Positions 6,492-14,589 of a stretch of 64,000 nt of DNA are shown here, piece after piece. The notes beneath the pieces are model-generated. The model saw only the letters and a list, made by a program, of their open reading frames with translations, made no database searches and was not told where the DNA came from. A program made the translations under genes and the position numbers. Within the stretch, counting starts at the first letter, position 1, and each line of letters begins with the position of its first letter. The DNA is from Methylobacterium crusticola (lineage in GTDB: Bacteria > Pseudomonadota > Alphaproteobacteria > Rhizobiales > Beijerinckiaceae), in NCBI RefSeq assembly GCF_003574465.1, contig NZ_QOWC01000006.1, positions 1 to 64,000 of the forward strand, written 5' to 3'.

Positions 6492-7918
6492 CGGCACGCC
6501 CGCTGACGGTCGACATCGGCCGCACCCTCGATGCCGGGCCCTGGACCCCGTTCCAGAAGCGGGTCGTCGTCCTCGCCGCCCTGTCCGTCGTGCTCGACGG
6601 CTTCGACGGCCAGCTCATCGGCTTCGCCATCCCGGTGCTGATCCGCGAGTGGGGCGTGACCCGGGGGGATTTCGCCCCGGTGGTGGCCGCGGGCCTGATC
6701 GGCATGGGGATCGGCTGCGCCGTCGCGGGGCCCGTCGGCGACCGGGTCGGGCGCCGGGTCGCCGTGCTGGCGAGCGTGCTCGTGTTCGGGGTCGCCACCT
6801 GCGCCATCGGGCTCTCGCAGAGCCTCGCGGCCGTGGCGCTCCTTCGCTTCGTGGCCGGGCTCGGCATCGGCGGCGCGCTGCCGTCCTGCACGACGCTCGC
6901 GGCCGAGTTCACGCCGGCGCGCCGGCGCACCCTGGCGGTCACCGCCACCATCGTGTGCGTGCCCCTCGGCGGCATGCTGGCGGGCCTGTTCGCCGCGCTG
7001 GTGCTCCCGGCCCTCGGCTGGCGCGGGCTCTTCCTCGTCGGCGGCGCCCTGCCGGTCGCCTACAGCCTGCTGCTCGCCGCGACGCTCCCGGAATCCCCGC
7101 GCTTCCTCGCCCGCAGGCCGGCGCGCTGGGACGAGCTCGTCGGGCTCCTGCACCGCTTCGGCCGGCCCGTCCCGCGCGACAGCGTGTTCACCGACGCGGC
7201 CGAGCCGCGCCTTCCCGTGAAGCCCGGTCTTCCCGTGAAGCCAGGATTTCCCGCCAGGCCCTGCGTCCCCGCGAAGCCCGGCTTCGCGGCCCTGTTCGCG
7301 CCGGCCCGGCGGCGGGACACGCTGGCGCTGTGGGCCGCGTTCTTCCTCTGCCTGTTCGCCGTCTACGGCGCCTTCAGCTGGCTGCCGGCCATGCTCACCG
7401 CCGAGGGGCTCGACGTGGCGACGGCGGGCGCCGGGCTGACCGCCTACAACCTCGGCGGCGTGTTCGGCGCACTCGGCTGCGCGGCCGCCATCGCGCGCTT
7501 CGGCTCGCGGGGGCCGCAGATCCTGTGCGGGCTCGGCGGCGCGCTGAGCGCCTTCCTCCTGCGGGGCATCCACGACCCGACGCTGCTCGTCGTCGGCCTC
7601 GGCCTGCACGGGCTGTTCGTCAACGCCGTGCAGTCGACGCTCTACGCGGTCTGCATGCACGTCTACCCCACGGGCGTGCGGGCGACCGGCACGGCCTCGG
7701 CCCTCGCCGTCGGGCGCCTCGGCGCCGTCCTGAGCGCCTTCGCGGGCGCGGCCGTGATCACGGCGGGGGGCGGCACGGCCTTCCTGGGCGTCCTGGCCCT
7801 GGCGATGCTCGGGGCGACCCTCGGCCTCGCCGCCCTGCGCAACCCGCTGCCGCCTCTCGACGGCGCGGCGCCGGCCGCCCCGGCCCACGCGCCTCCCCTG
7901 GCGGGGCCGGCGCGGTGA
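6488..7918 (+). CDS. MFS transporter, aromatic acid:H+ symporter type
   Basis: A 476-residue, 12-helix major facilitator. N-terminal features fit the AAHS group (PcaK/BenK-like): VVLAALSVVLDGFDGQLIGFAIP in helix 1, GPVGDRVGRR in the loop between helices 2 and 3, RFVAGLGIGGALP in helix 4 and LPESPRFL before the central loop. The central loop carries an unusual in-frame repeat rich in KPG (see repeat at 7211-7284). Likely substrate is an aromatic or other carboxylic acid taken up with protons. The stop codon overlaps the start of a MarR gene (GTGA), suggesting a transporter plus its sensor. Confidence 0.85.
   Translation: MTARPLTVDIGRTLDAGPWTPFQKRVVVLAALSVVLDGFDGQLIGFAIPVLIREWGVTRGDFAPVVAAGLIGMGIGCAVAGPVGDRVGRRVAVLASVLVFGVATCAIGLSQSLAAVALLRFVAGLGIGGALPSCTTLAAEFTPARRRTLAVTATIVCVPLGGMLAGLFAALVLPALGWRGLFLVGGALPVAYSLLLAATLPESPRFLARRPARWDELVGLLHRFGRPVPRDSVFTDAAEPRLPVKPGLPVKPGFPARPCVPAKPGFAALFAPARRRDTLALWAAFFLCLFAVYGAFSWLPAMLTAEGLDVATAGAGLTAYNLGGVFGALGCAAAIARFGSRGPQILCGLGGALSAFLLRGIHDPTLLVVGLGLHGLFVNAVQSTLYAVCMHVYPTGVRATGTASALAVGRLGAVLSAFAGAAVITAGGGTAFLGVLALAMLGATLGLAALRNPLPPLDGAAPAAPAHAPPLAGPAR
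7211..7284 (+). repeat. In-frame 18-bp minisatellite in the MFS central loop
   Basis: Four imperfect 18-bp units starting cttcccgtgaagcc (7211, 7229) and drifting at 7247 and 7265. They encode LPVKPG, LPVKPG, FPARPC, VPAKPG in the cytoplasmic loop between helices 6 and 7, so the membrane core is untouched. Similar PAKP units recur in the HlyD-type protein at 43496-43525. Confidence 0.75.
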
Positions 7919-8421
7919 GGACGCCGGAGGATGGCGCGGCCGCGGCCGCGCCCCGGCCGCTCCGCCTCGGGAGCCTCGCCGGGGCCATCGCCTACAACCT
8001 GCGCCTCGCCCAGCAGGCCTCGTTCGCGGCCTTCGCGGCCGCCGCCGGCTCGGGCGGCCTGAAGCCGGGCCACTACGCCCTGCTGCAACTGGTCCACGAC
8101 AACCCGGGCCTGAGCCAGACCGACCTCAGCCGCGGCGTCGGCCTCGACAAGACCACCTTGACGCCGCTCATCAGGGAGCTGGAGGCGGACGGCACGGTCG
8201 CCCGCAGCACCGACCCGCGCGACCGCCGCAGCCGCCAGGTGCGCCTGACGGCGGCGGGCGAGGCCCGGCTCGCGGCGCTGCGCGCCTGCGCGGGCCGCCA
8301 CGACGCCCGCCTCGACGCCATCGTGGGCCCGGAGCGCAAGGCCGAGCTGGTCGACCTCCTGCGCCGCATCGCGGACGCGCTCGAGGGCGAGGGCGAGGCG
8401 CCCGGCTCCGCCGGGGCGTGA
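7915..8421 (+). CDS. MarR family transcriptional regulator
   Basis: A 168-residue winged-helix regulator starting at GTG 7915, overlapping the transporter stop by 4 bp. The core reads HYALLQLVHDNPGLSQTDLS, GLDKTTLTPLIRELEADGTVAR and STDPRDRRSRQVRLTAAGEA, the standard MarR recognition helix and wing (DxRD R). Co-translation with the MFS gene suggests it senses the transported acid and represses the pair. No operator could be identified upstream of 6393. The Ala/Pro-rich N-terminus is poorly conserved, so a later start is possible. Confidence 0.88.
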   Translation: MRTPEDGAAAAAPRPLRLGSLAGAIAYNLRLAQQASFAAFAAAAGSGGLKPGHYALLQLVHDNPGLSQTDLSRGVGLDKTTLTPLIRELEADGTVARSTDPRDRRSRQVRLTAAGEARLAALRACAGRHDARLDAIVGPERKAELVDLLRRIADALEGEGEAPGSAGA

Positions 8422-8445
8422 GCCGGCCGGAACCCCGGGCCGCCC

Positions 8446-9051
8446 TCAGGTGCGCGCCGGCACCCGCCAGGGCTCGTCCCGCGCCACCGCCGCCTCGTAG
8501 GCCGCGATGGCGTCGGCGTGCTCGAGCGTCAGGTCGACGTCGTCGAGGCCCTCCACGAGGCAGCGCTTCCGGAACGGGTCGATGGGGAACGGGATCGCCC
8601 CGCCCTCCGGGCCGGTCAGCGTCTCGGCCGGCAGGTCGACCGTGAGGACGGTGCCCGGTTCCGCGCCCAGGCGCGCGCGCAGGGCCGCCGCCGCGTCCTC
8701 CGGCAGGGTGATCGTCAGGAGGCCGTTCTTGGCGGCGTTCGACGCGAAGATGTCGCCGAAGCTCGGGGCCACGACGCAGCGGATCCCGGCATCGACGAGC
8801 GCGTAGACCGCGCCCTCGCGGGAGGAGCCGCAGCCGAAGTTGCGGTCCGCCACCAGGATGCCGGCGCCGGCATTCCCGGGCCGGTCGAGCGGGAAGGCGT
8901 CGCCCCGGCGGCGCTCGTCGTGGAACAGGAAGCCGCCGTAGCCGGCGCTGCGGGGCTTCTTGAGGAAGCGGGCCGGCAGGATCTGGTCGGTGTCGACGTT
9001 GGCGACGTCGAGCGCGACCGCGACGGCCCGGAGCGTGGTGAAGGGCTGCAT
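8446..9051 (-). CDS. leuD: LeuD-type hydro-lyase small subunit (isopropylmalate/alkylmalate isomerase family)
   Basis: A 201-residue swivel-domain subunit with NVDTDQILPARFL near the N-terminus and NFGCGSSREGA at about residues 71-81, the substrate-binding loop of the aconitase-family small subunit. It pairs with the large subunit 4 bp upstream. Housekeeping LeuCD isomerizes isopropylmalate, but this copy is the last gene of a catabolic operon with HyuAB, a malate-type lyase and an importer, so it more likely hydrates or dehydrates an alkyl-substituted malate/maleate (as dimethylmalate dehydratase does). Specificity is inferred from context. Confidence 0.85.
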   Translation of the reverse strand: MQPFTTLRAVAVALDVANVDTDQILPARFLKKPRSAGYGGFLFHDERRRGDAFPLDRPGNAGAGILVADRNFGCGSSREGAVYALVDAGIRCVVAPSFGDIFASNAAKNGLLTITLPEDAAAALRARLGAEPGTVLTVDLPAETLTGPEGGAIPFPIDPFRKRCLVEGLDDVDLTLEHADAIAAYEAAVARDEPWRVPART

Positions 9052-9055
9052 GGCG

Positions 9056-10462
9056 TCAGGGCGTTCCGAGGCGGCGGATGTCGGTGAGGCGCCCCGTGAG
9101 CGCGGCCGCCGCCGCCATGGCCGGGCTCATGAGGTGGGTGCGGGCGTTGGGGCCCTGCCGCCCGGGGAAGTTGCGGTTGGTGGTCGAGGCGCAGCGCTCG
9201 CCCGCCGGCACGAGGTCGCCGTTGATGCCGACGCACATCGAGCAGCCCGGCTCGCCCCATTCGAGGCCGGCGTCCCGGAAGACCGCGTCGAGCCCCTCGG
9301 CCTCGGCCTGGCGCCGCACCGGGCCGGAGCCCGGCACGACGAGGCCCGGCACCGCCGCCCGCCGGCCCCGCAGCACGCCGGCGGCGGCCCGCAGGTCCTC
9401 GATGCGCGAGTTGGTGCAGGAGCCGATGAACACCCGGTCGATGGCCACCGCCTCGAGGGGCGTACCCGGCGCGAGCCCCATGTAGTCGAGCATCGCCCGC
9501 ATCTGGCCGGCCTTGGTCCCGTCCGCCTCGGCCGAGGGGTCCGGCACGGCGGCGGTGACCGGGACGGCGGTCTCGGGGCTCGTGCCCCAGGTCACCGTCG
9601 GCGCGATGGCGCCCGCCTCGAGGACGACCTCGCGGTCGAAGCGCGCGCCGTCGTCCGTCGGCAGCGCGCGCCAGGCGGCGACGGCGCGCGCGAAGGCGTC
9701 GCCCCGCGGCGCGAAGGGGCGCCCCTCCAGGAACGCGAAGGTGGTGTCGTCGGGCGCGATCATGCCGGCCCGGGCGCCGGCCTCGATCGACATGTTGCAG
9801 ATCGTCAGCCGGCCCTCCATCGAGAGGCCGCGGATCGCGCTGCCGGCGTATTCGAGCACGTGCCCGACCGCGCCCCCGGCGCCCAGCGCCGCGATGATCG
9901 CCAGGACGACGTCCTTGGCGGCGACGTGGGGGCCGAGCCTGCCGTCGATCGTGACCCGCAGGGACTTCGGCCGGCGCTGCCACAGGGCCTGGGTCGCCAG
10001 GACGTGCGCCACCTCGGTCGCCCCGATGCCGAAGCCGAGGGCCCCGAAGGCGCCGTGGGTCGAGGTGTGCGAGTCGCCGCACACCACGGTGAGGCCCGGC
10101 AGCGTCAGGCCCTGCTCGGGGGCGATCACGTGCACGATGCCCTGCCCGGGATCCTCGAGCCCGAAATGCCGGATGCCGTGCCGGCCCGCATTCCCGGCGA
10201 GGCCCGACACCATGGTGGCGATCTCGGGGTCGGGGATCGGCGCGCCCCTGTCCCGGGACGGCACGTAGTGGTCGGCCACCGCGAAGGTCAGGTCGGGCCG
10301 GCGCACCGCCCGGCCGGCATGGTCGAGCATCCCGAAGGCGTGGAACGAGCCCTCGTGCAGCAGGTGGCGGTCGATGGCCAGCAGCGCCTGCCCGTCCGGG
10401 CGCGTCGCCATGACGTGGGCGTCCCAGACCTTGTCGAGGAGCGTGCGGGGCTCTGCTGTCAT
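9056..10462 (-). CDS. leuC: LeuC-type hydro-lyase large subunit (4Fe-4S)
   Basis: A 468-residue aconitase-family large subunit. The cluster cysteines are present: C349 in FIGSCTNSR and C407/C410 in GCSMCVG; the family block [20 protein letters not shown] is at about 128-147 and [13 protein letters not shown] residues appear near the C-terminus as [13 protein letters not shown] at 10462. Together with the small subunit it forms a heterodimeric hydro-lyase acting on a 2-substituted malate. Its place in a degradative operon argues against leucine synthesis; dimethylmalate, citramalate or a similar alkylmalate is the more likely substrate. A role as a spare leucine enzyme cannot be excluded. Confidence 0.85.
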   Translation of the reverse strand: MTAEPRTLLDKVWDAHVMATRPDGQALLAIDRHLLHEGSFHAFGMLDHAGRAVRRPDLTFAVADHYVPSRDRGAPIPDPEIATMVSGLAGNAGRHGIRHFGLEDPGQGIVHVIAPEQGLTLPGLTVVCGDSHTSTHGAFGALGFGIGATEVAHVLATQALWQRRPKSLRVTIDGRLGPHVAAKDVVLAIIAALGAGGAVGHVLEYAGSAIRGLSMEGRLTICNMSIEAGARAGMIAPDDTTFAFLEGRPFAPRGDAFARAVAAWRALPTDDGARFDREVVLEAGAIAPTVTWGTSPETAVPVTAAVPDPSAEADGTKAGQMRAMLDYMGLAPGTPLEAVAIDRVFIGSCTNSRIEDLRAAAGVLRGRRAAVPGLVVPGSGPVRRQAEAEGLDAVFRDAGLEWGEPGCSMCVGINGDLVPAGERCASTTNRNFPGRQGPNARTHLMSPAMAAAAALTGRLTDIRRLGTP

Positions 10463-10514
10463 GGGCGTCTCCTCCGGGGTTCGATCCGTCGTGGCCTCGT
10501 CGGCGGCCGGGCCC

Positions 10515-11912
10515 TCAGCCGCCGGCCGCCATCGCTCCGGCGGCCCGGCCGCCGACGCGCCCGAGCGCCACGGCCGACAGGAGCCCGTTGCCCGAGAGGT
10601 AGCCCGCCGCCCCGGACCCCGACACCCCGCAGGCGGCGCCGCCGGCCGCGAACAGGTTGGGCACGCAGCCGCCGTCCCGCCGCACCACCCGGGCGGCCCC
10701 GTCCACCACGAGGCCGCCCTGGGTGTGGAACAGCGCCCCCGTGACCCGCACCGCCCGGTAGGGCGGCGCGAGCGGGGGCACCCCGGAGAACGCGCGGCCG
10801 AAGGCGTCGGTGCCGCCCTCCCGCTTCAACGCCTCGACCGCCCCGAGGGTCGCGGCGAGCGCCTCGGCCGGCAGGCGCAGGCGCGCCGCGAGGTCCGCCG
10901 CCGTGGCGGCCTCCACGATGGCACCGGCCTGCTCGGCCCGGCGGAAATCCTCGAACTGGCGGGCGATCCCGGCGATGCGCGCGTCGAAGACCGTGACGGC
11001 GGTCCCGCCCGGCTGGCGCAGGACCTCGGCGGCCTGCTCGGAATAGCCCCGGCTCTCGTCCGAGAAGCGCAGGCCCTCCTGGTTCACCTGGACGCCGCCC
11101 TCGGTGATCGTCGCCCAGGTGATCAGGATGCCGTGCGGGTGCGCCACCGAGCCGTGGCCCTGGTGGCCCGAGAGGTGCCGGGTCGCGGCGCCGAGGGCCT
11201 CGCCCCACAGGATCGCCTCGCCCTGGTTGCCCGGATGGCCGAAGTAGAGCGCGCCCGCGAGCTCCGGCACGTGGGCGGCGACGAGCGGCTTGCTGCCGCC
11301 GTAGCCGTTGCAGGCGAGCACCAGGGCCTCGCAGGCCACCGCCTCGCGCGAGCCGTCGGGCCGGGCGAAGCCGACGCCGCGGATCGCCCCCGCCTCGGTG
11401 AACAGGGTCTCGACCCGCGCCTCGCACAGGATCGGGATGCCGGCAGCCTCCGCGGCCCCGCGCAGGCGGTCGACCAGCTCCTCGCCCGAGCGGGTCGGCA
11501 GGCCGTGCATGCGGTGGGCGGAGTGGCCCGGATAGCGGAAGTCGGTGATGACCGAGAAGGCGAGGCCGTGGGCGTCGGCGAGCCACTCGAGGGCCGGGCC
11601 GGCCTGCCGGGCGAGGAGCCCGACGAGGCTCGGGTCGGGCTCGCCCGCGGCCTTGTGCAGGATGTCGGCGGCGAAGCGCTCCGGGTCGTCGGCGATCCCG
11701 GCCGCGCGCTGCCAGCGGGTGCCGGGCGCCGGCACGAGGCCGGCCGAGAGGGCCGTGGAGCCGCGCGGGACGGGGTCGCGCTCGAGCACCAGCACCTCGG
11801 CGCCGGCCTCCCGGGCCGAGAGCGCCGCGACGAGGCCGGCCGCGCCCGCGCCGATCACCACGACCGGCATTGCGGCATCGAAGCGGGCGGAGGCGGCGGG
11901 CGCGACGCTCAT
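10515..11912 (-). CDS. FAD-dependent oxidoreductase, fumarate reductase/ketosteroid dehydrogenase flavoprotein family
   Basis: A 465-residue flavoprotein with the ADP-binding motif [29 protein letters not shown] at about residues 16-44 and the family's C-terminal FAD segment [27 protein letters not shown]. The middle carries the fumarate-reductase-type substrate domain ([21 protein letters not shown]). Such enzymes oxidise or reduce C-C bonds alpha,beta to a carbonyl or carboxylate (as in TcuA tricarballylate dehydrogenase or urocanate reductase). The start ATG at 11912 overlaps the preceding stop by 4 bp. In this operon it could introduce or remove a double bond in the dicarboxylate intermediate; that is inference. 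Confidence 0.82.
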   Translation of the reverse strand: MSVAPAASARFDAAMPVVVIGAGAAGLVAALSAREAGAEVLVLERDPVPRGSTALSAGLVPAPGTRWQRAAGIADDPERFAADILHKAAGEPDPSLVGLLARQAGPALEWLADAHGLAFSVITDFRYPGHSAHRMHGLPTRSGEELVDRLRGAAEAAGIPILCEARVETLFTEAGAIRGVGFARPDGSREAVACEALVLACNGYGGSKPLVAAHVPELAGALYFGHPGNQGEAILWGEALGAATRHLSGHQGHGSVAHPHGILITWATITEGGVQVNQEGLRFSDESRGYSEQAAEVLRQPGGTAVTVFDARIAGIARQFEDFRRAEQAGAIVEAATAADLAARLRLPAEALAATLGAVEALKREGGTDAFGRAFSGVPPLAPPYRAVRVTGALFHTQGGLVVDGAARVVRRDGGCVPNLFAAGGAACGVSGSGAAGYLSGNGLLSAVALGRVGGRAAGAMAAGG

Positions 11913-12520
11913 GCGCCGAGCTCCCCGAGGAGCTCGGCCACGTCCGCCACGCGGCAGACCGGCCGCAGGGCCTCGATCGCCGTCGCGTGCACGGCCGGCG
12001 AGAAGGCCGCGCAGGCATCCGCCACCACCGTGACGGCGAAGTCGCGCACGTGGGCCTCGCGCACCGTCGAGGCGACGCCGCCGTTGGTGACGATGCCGGC
12101 GACGAGCAGCCGCTCGATGCCGCACCGGCGCAGCACCCATTCGAGCCGCGTCATGTAGAAGGCCGAGTAGGCGACCTTCTCGACCGCGAGGTCGGCGGGC
12201 TGGAGCGCGTCCACGAGGGCGTGGCCCCAGGCCCCGGGCAGGAAGTCGCCGCGCCCGAGGAACGGCCGCAGCTCCCGCAGGTGGGGGGCGATCAGGGGCT
12301 CGCCGCCCTTGCCCGGCACCAGGGTGAAGTGGGTCGACGCGATGGTGCCGCCCCGCGCCCGGACGAGGTCGGCGAGGGGCCGCACCCGCCCGGGCACGGC
12401 CGCGATCTCGGGGGCGCCCTGGCCGGCGCGGCCGTAGGCGCCGTCCGGGTGCAGGAAGTCGTTCTGGAGGTCGCAGAGCAGCAGCGCCGTGCGGGCGGCC
12501 GGGATCGCGGATTGGTTCAT
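11909..12520 (-). CDS. Isochorismatase-fold hydrolase lacking the catalytic cysteine
   Basis: A 203-residue isochorismatase-like protein. Asp17 (LLLCDLQNDF) and Lys115 (AVEKVAYSAF) of the family triad are present, but the position of the catalytic cysteine, normally in a TNVCV-type motif, is Gly148 in GIVTNGGVAST. True isochorismatases also lack the Cys, so this may be a vinyl-ether or other non-thiol hydrolase rather than an amidase. It overlaps both neighbours by 4 bp and is certainly co-translated with HyuA and the flavoprotein. I recall similar NGGV proteins beside HyuAB in other alphaproteobacteria but cannot check. Confidence 0.8.
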   Translation of the reverse strand: MNQSAIPAARTALLLCDLQNDFLHPDGAYGRAGQGAPEIAAVPGRVRPLADLVRARGGTIASTHFTLVPGKGGEPLIAPHLRELRPFLGRGDFLPGAWGHALVDALQPADLAVEKVAYSAFYMTRLEWVLRRCGIERLLVAGIVTNGGVASTVREAHVRDFAVTVVADACAAFSPAVHATAIEALRPVCRVADVAELLGELGA

Positions 12521-14589
12521 GCGGCGGCTCCGTTGCGCGTGACCACGACGTTGCCGAGGCGGTCCACCCGCGCGGTGAGGCCCGGATCCACCACCGTGGT
12601 GGCGTCCGGCTGCTCCAGGATGGCGGGGCCCGGGATCTCGGCGCCCACCGGCAGCGAGAGGCGGGCGTAGACCGCCGCCTCGTGCCAGGCACCGCCGAAC
12701 CAGACCGGCCGGGTGCCGAGCCCCGCGGCCGCCAGGGAGGCCTCGGGGCCGGGCGCCAGGGCCGCCAGGTCGAAGTGGGGCCGGCGCCCGATCGCGGCGG
12801 TGCGCAGGTTGACGATCCGGGCCGGGACGCCCGGCAGGAGCCGGCTGAAGGAGGTCTGGTAGGCCGCCTCGAAGGCTGCCTGGATGGCCGCCCCGGAGAG
12901 GCCCGTGGTGCCGTCCCGCACGGCGACCGGCAGGGCCACGGCGACCGTGTGGGTCTGGCCGACATAGTGCATGTCGAGCTCGAACACGGTGTCGATGCGC
13001 TCGACCGCGAGGCCGGCCGCCTCGACCACCGCGCGGGCGGCCGCGGCCTCCGCCACCATGCGCCGGTCGAGGGCGGCGGCATCGAGGCCCGCGAGGCTCA
13101 GGTTCACGGTCTGGACCTGGTCGTGCCGGATGTCGGCGATGACGCAGCCCAGCGCCGAGGTCACGCCCGGGTAGCGCGGCACCAGGGCGCCCCTGAGGCC
13201 CACGTCCTTGATGAGGGCGCCGACGTGCAGCGCGCCGCCGCCGCCGAACGGCACGGCGGCGAACTTCTGGGGGTCGTGCCCGCGCTCGATCGAGACGAGG
13301 CGGATCGCCCCCGCCATCTTGGCGTCCGCCACCCGCACGATCGCCTCCGCGGCCGCCATCGGGTCGAGGCCGAGGGGCTCGGCGACGTGCCGGGCGATGG
13401 CCGCCCGCGCGGCCGCGACGTCGAGGCGCGCGAGCGCCCCGCCGATCGGCCGCTCGGCGTTGATGCGCCCGAGCACCACGTTGGCGTCGGTGAGGGTCGG
13501 GCGGGTGTTGCCCTGGCCGTAGCAGACCGGGCCCGGGCGCGAGCCGGCGCTCTCGGGCCCGACCTGCAGCAGGCCGCCCGCGTCCACGTGGGCGATCGAG
13601 CCGCCCCCGGCCCCGATCGTGCTGATCTCGATCATCGGGGTCCGGATGACGAGGCCGAAATCGATCGTGGTCTGGGGGCTGAGCGCCGTCTCGCCCTCGA
13701 CCACCAGGGAGACGTCGAAGGAGGTGCCGCCGAGGTCGCCCGTGATCACGTTGGGGAAGCCCGCCGCCTTGGCGATCGCCGCCGCCGCGATGACGCCGGC
13801 CGCCGGGCCCGAGAGCGCGGTGCGCACCGGCAGGCGCCGGGCGGTGGCGGTGGACATCACGCCGCCGTTCGACTGCACGATGTGGAAGCGGCCGGAGAAG
13901 CCCTCGGAGGCGAGGGCGCCGTCGAGCTTCTCGAGGTAGCTGCCGACGACGGGCTGGAGGTAGGCGTTGAGCACCGTGGTGGAGGTGCGCTCGAACTCGC
14001 GGATCTCCGGCAGGATGCCCGACGAGCAGGCGACGTTCGGGTTCGGCCAGACCGCGGCCGCGGCCGCCAGGGCGGCGCGCTCGTTCTCCGGGTTGGCGTA
14101 GGCGTTGAGGAAGCAGATCGCCAGGGCCTCGGCGCCCTCCGCCGCGAGGCGGCGCGCCGCCCGCGCCACCTCGGCGGGGTCGACCGGCGTCCGGATCGTG
14201 CCGTCGGCGAGGGTGCGCTCGTCCACCTCCGCCCTGAGGTCGCGTTCGACCACCGGCACGAAGTCGCCCCAGAGCCCCCAGGTGTGGCGCCGGTCGCGCC
14301 GGCGCATCTCCAGGACGTCGCGGAAGCCCCGCGTGGTGATGAGGCCGATGCGGGCCCCCTTGCGCTCGAGGAGCGCGTTGGTGCCGACCGTGGTGCCGTG
14401 CACGATGGAGGCGAGGTCGGCGACCGGCCCGAACCCCCTGAGGCCGGCCAGGAACCCGACCGCCTCGTCGCCCCGGTTCGACGGCACCTTGCCGGTGCGG
14501 AACCGCCCCCGGGCCTCGTCGTAGAAGAACAGGTCGGTGAAGGTGCCGCCGACGTCGACGCCGACGATGGTCCTCGCTGCCGCGCTCAT
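12517..14589 (-). CDS. hyuA: Hydantoinase/oxoprolinase A subunit, ATP-dependent
   Basis: A 690-residue HyuA subunit. The ASKHA-type ATP site opens the protein (IVGVDVGGTFTDLFFYD), followed by IVHGTTVGTNALLERKGARIGLITTRGF, QSNGGVMS, GDLGGTSFDVSLV and the glycine-rich PFGGGGALH. With HyuB it forms an enzyme that couples ATP hydrolysis to opening of a cyclic amide or imide (5-oxoproline, N-methylhydantoin, substituted hydantoins) or, in acetone-carboxylase relatives, to carboxylation. The start ATG 14589 overlaps HyuB by 4 bp. The ring substrate cannot be read from sequence; the surrounding malate-type enzymes suggest that the product is a dicarboxylic acid or half-amide. Confidence 0.9.
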   Translation of the reverse strand: MSAAARTIVGVDVGGTFTDLFFYDEARGRFRTGKVPSNRGDEAVGFLAGLRGFGPVADLASIVHGTTVGTNALLERKGARIGLITTRGFRDVLEMRRRDRRHTWGLWGDFVPVVERDLRAEVDERTLADGTIRTPVDPAEVARAARRLAAEGAEALAICFLNAYANPENERAALAAAAAVWPNPNVACSSGILPEIREFERTSTTVLNAYLQPVVGSYLEKLDGALASEGFSGRFHIVQSNGGVMSTATARRLPVRTALSGPAAGVIAAAAIAKAAGFPNVITGDLGGTSFDVSLVVEGETALSPQTTIDFGLVIRTPMIEISTIGAGGGSIAHVDAGGLLQVGPESAGSRPGPVCYGQGNTRPTLTDANVVLGRINAERPIGGALARLDVAAARAAIARHVAEPLGLDPMAAAEAIVRVADAKMAGAIRLVSIERGHDPQKFAAVPFGGGGALHVGALIKDVGLRGALVPRYPGVTSALGCVIADIRHDQVQTVNLSLAGLDAAALDRRMVAEAAAARAVVEAAGLAVERIDTVFELDMHYVGQTHTVAVALPVAVRDGTTGLSGAAIQAAFEAAYQTSFSRLLPGVPARIVNLRTAAIGRRPHFDLAALAPGPEASLAAAGLGTRPVWFGGAWHEAAVYARLSLPVGAEIPGPAILEQPDATTVVDPGLTARVDRLGNVVVTRNGAAA

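Noticed and set aside
8446..10462. LeuC/LeuD as the leucine biosynthesis enzymes
   Set aside because: They end a long catabolic operon with an importer and HyuAB and are not near leuA or leuB; a paralog with another alkylmalate substrate is more likely, though not proven.
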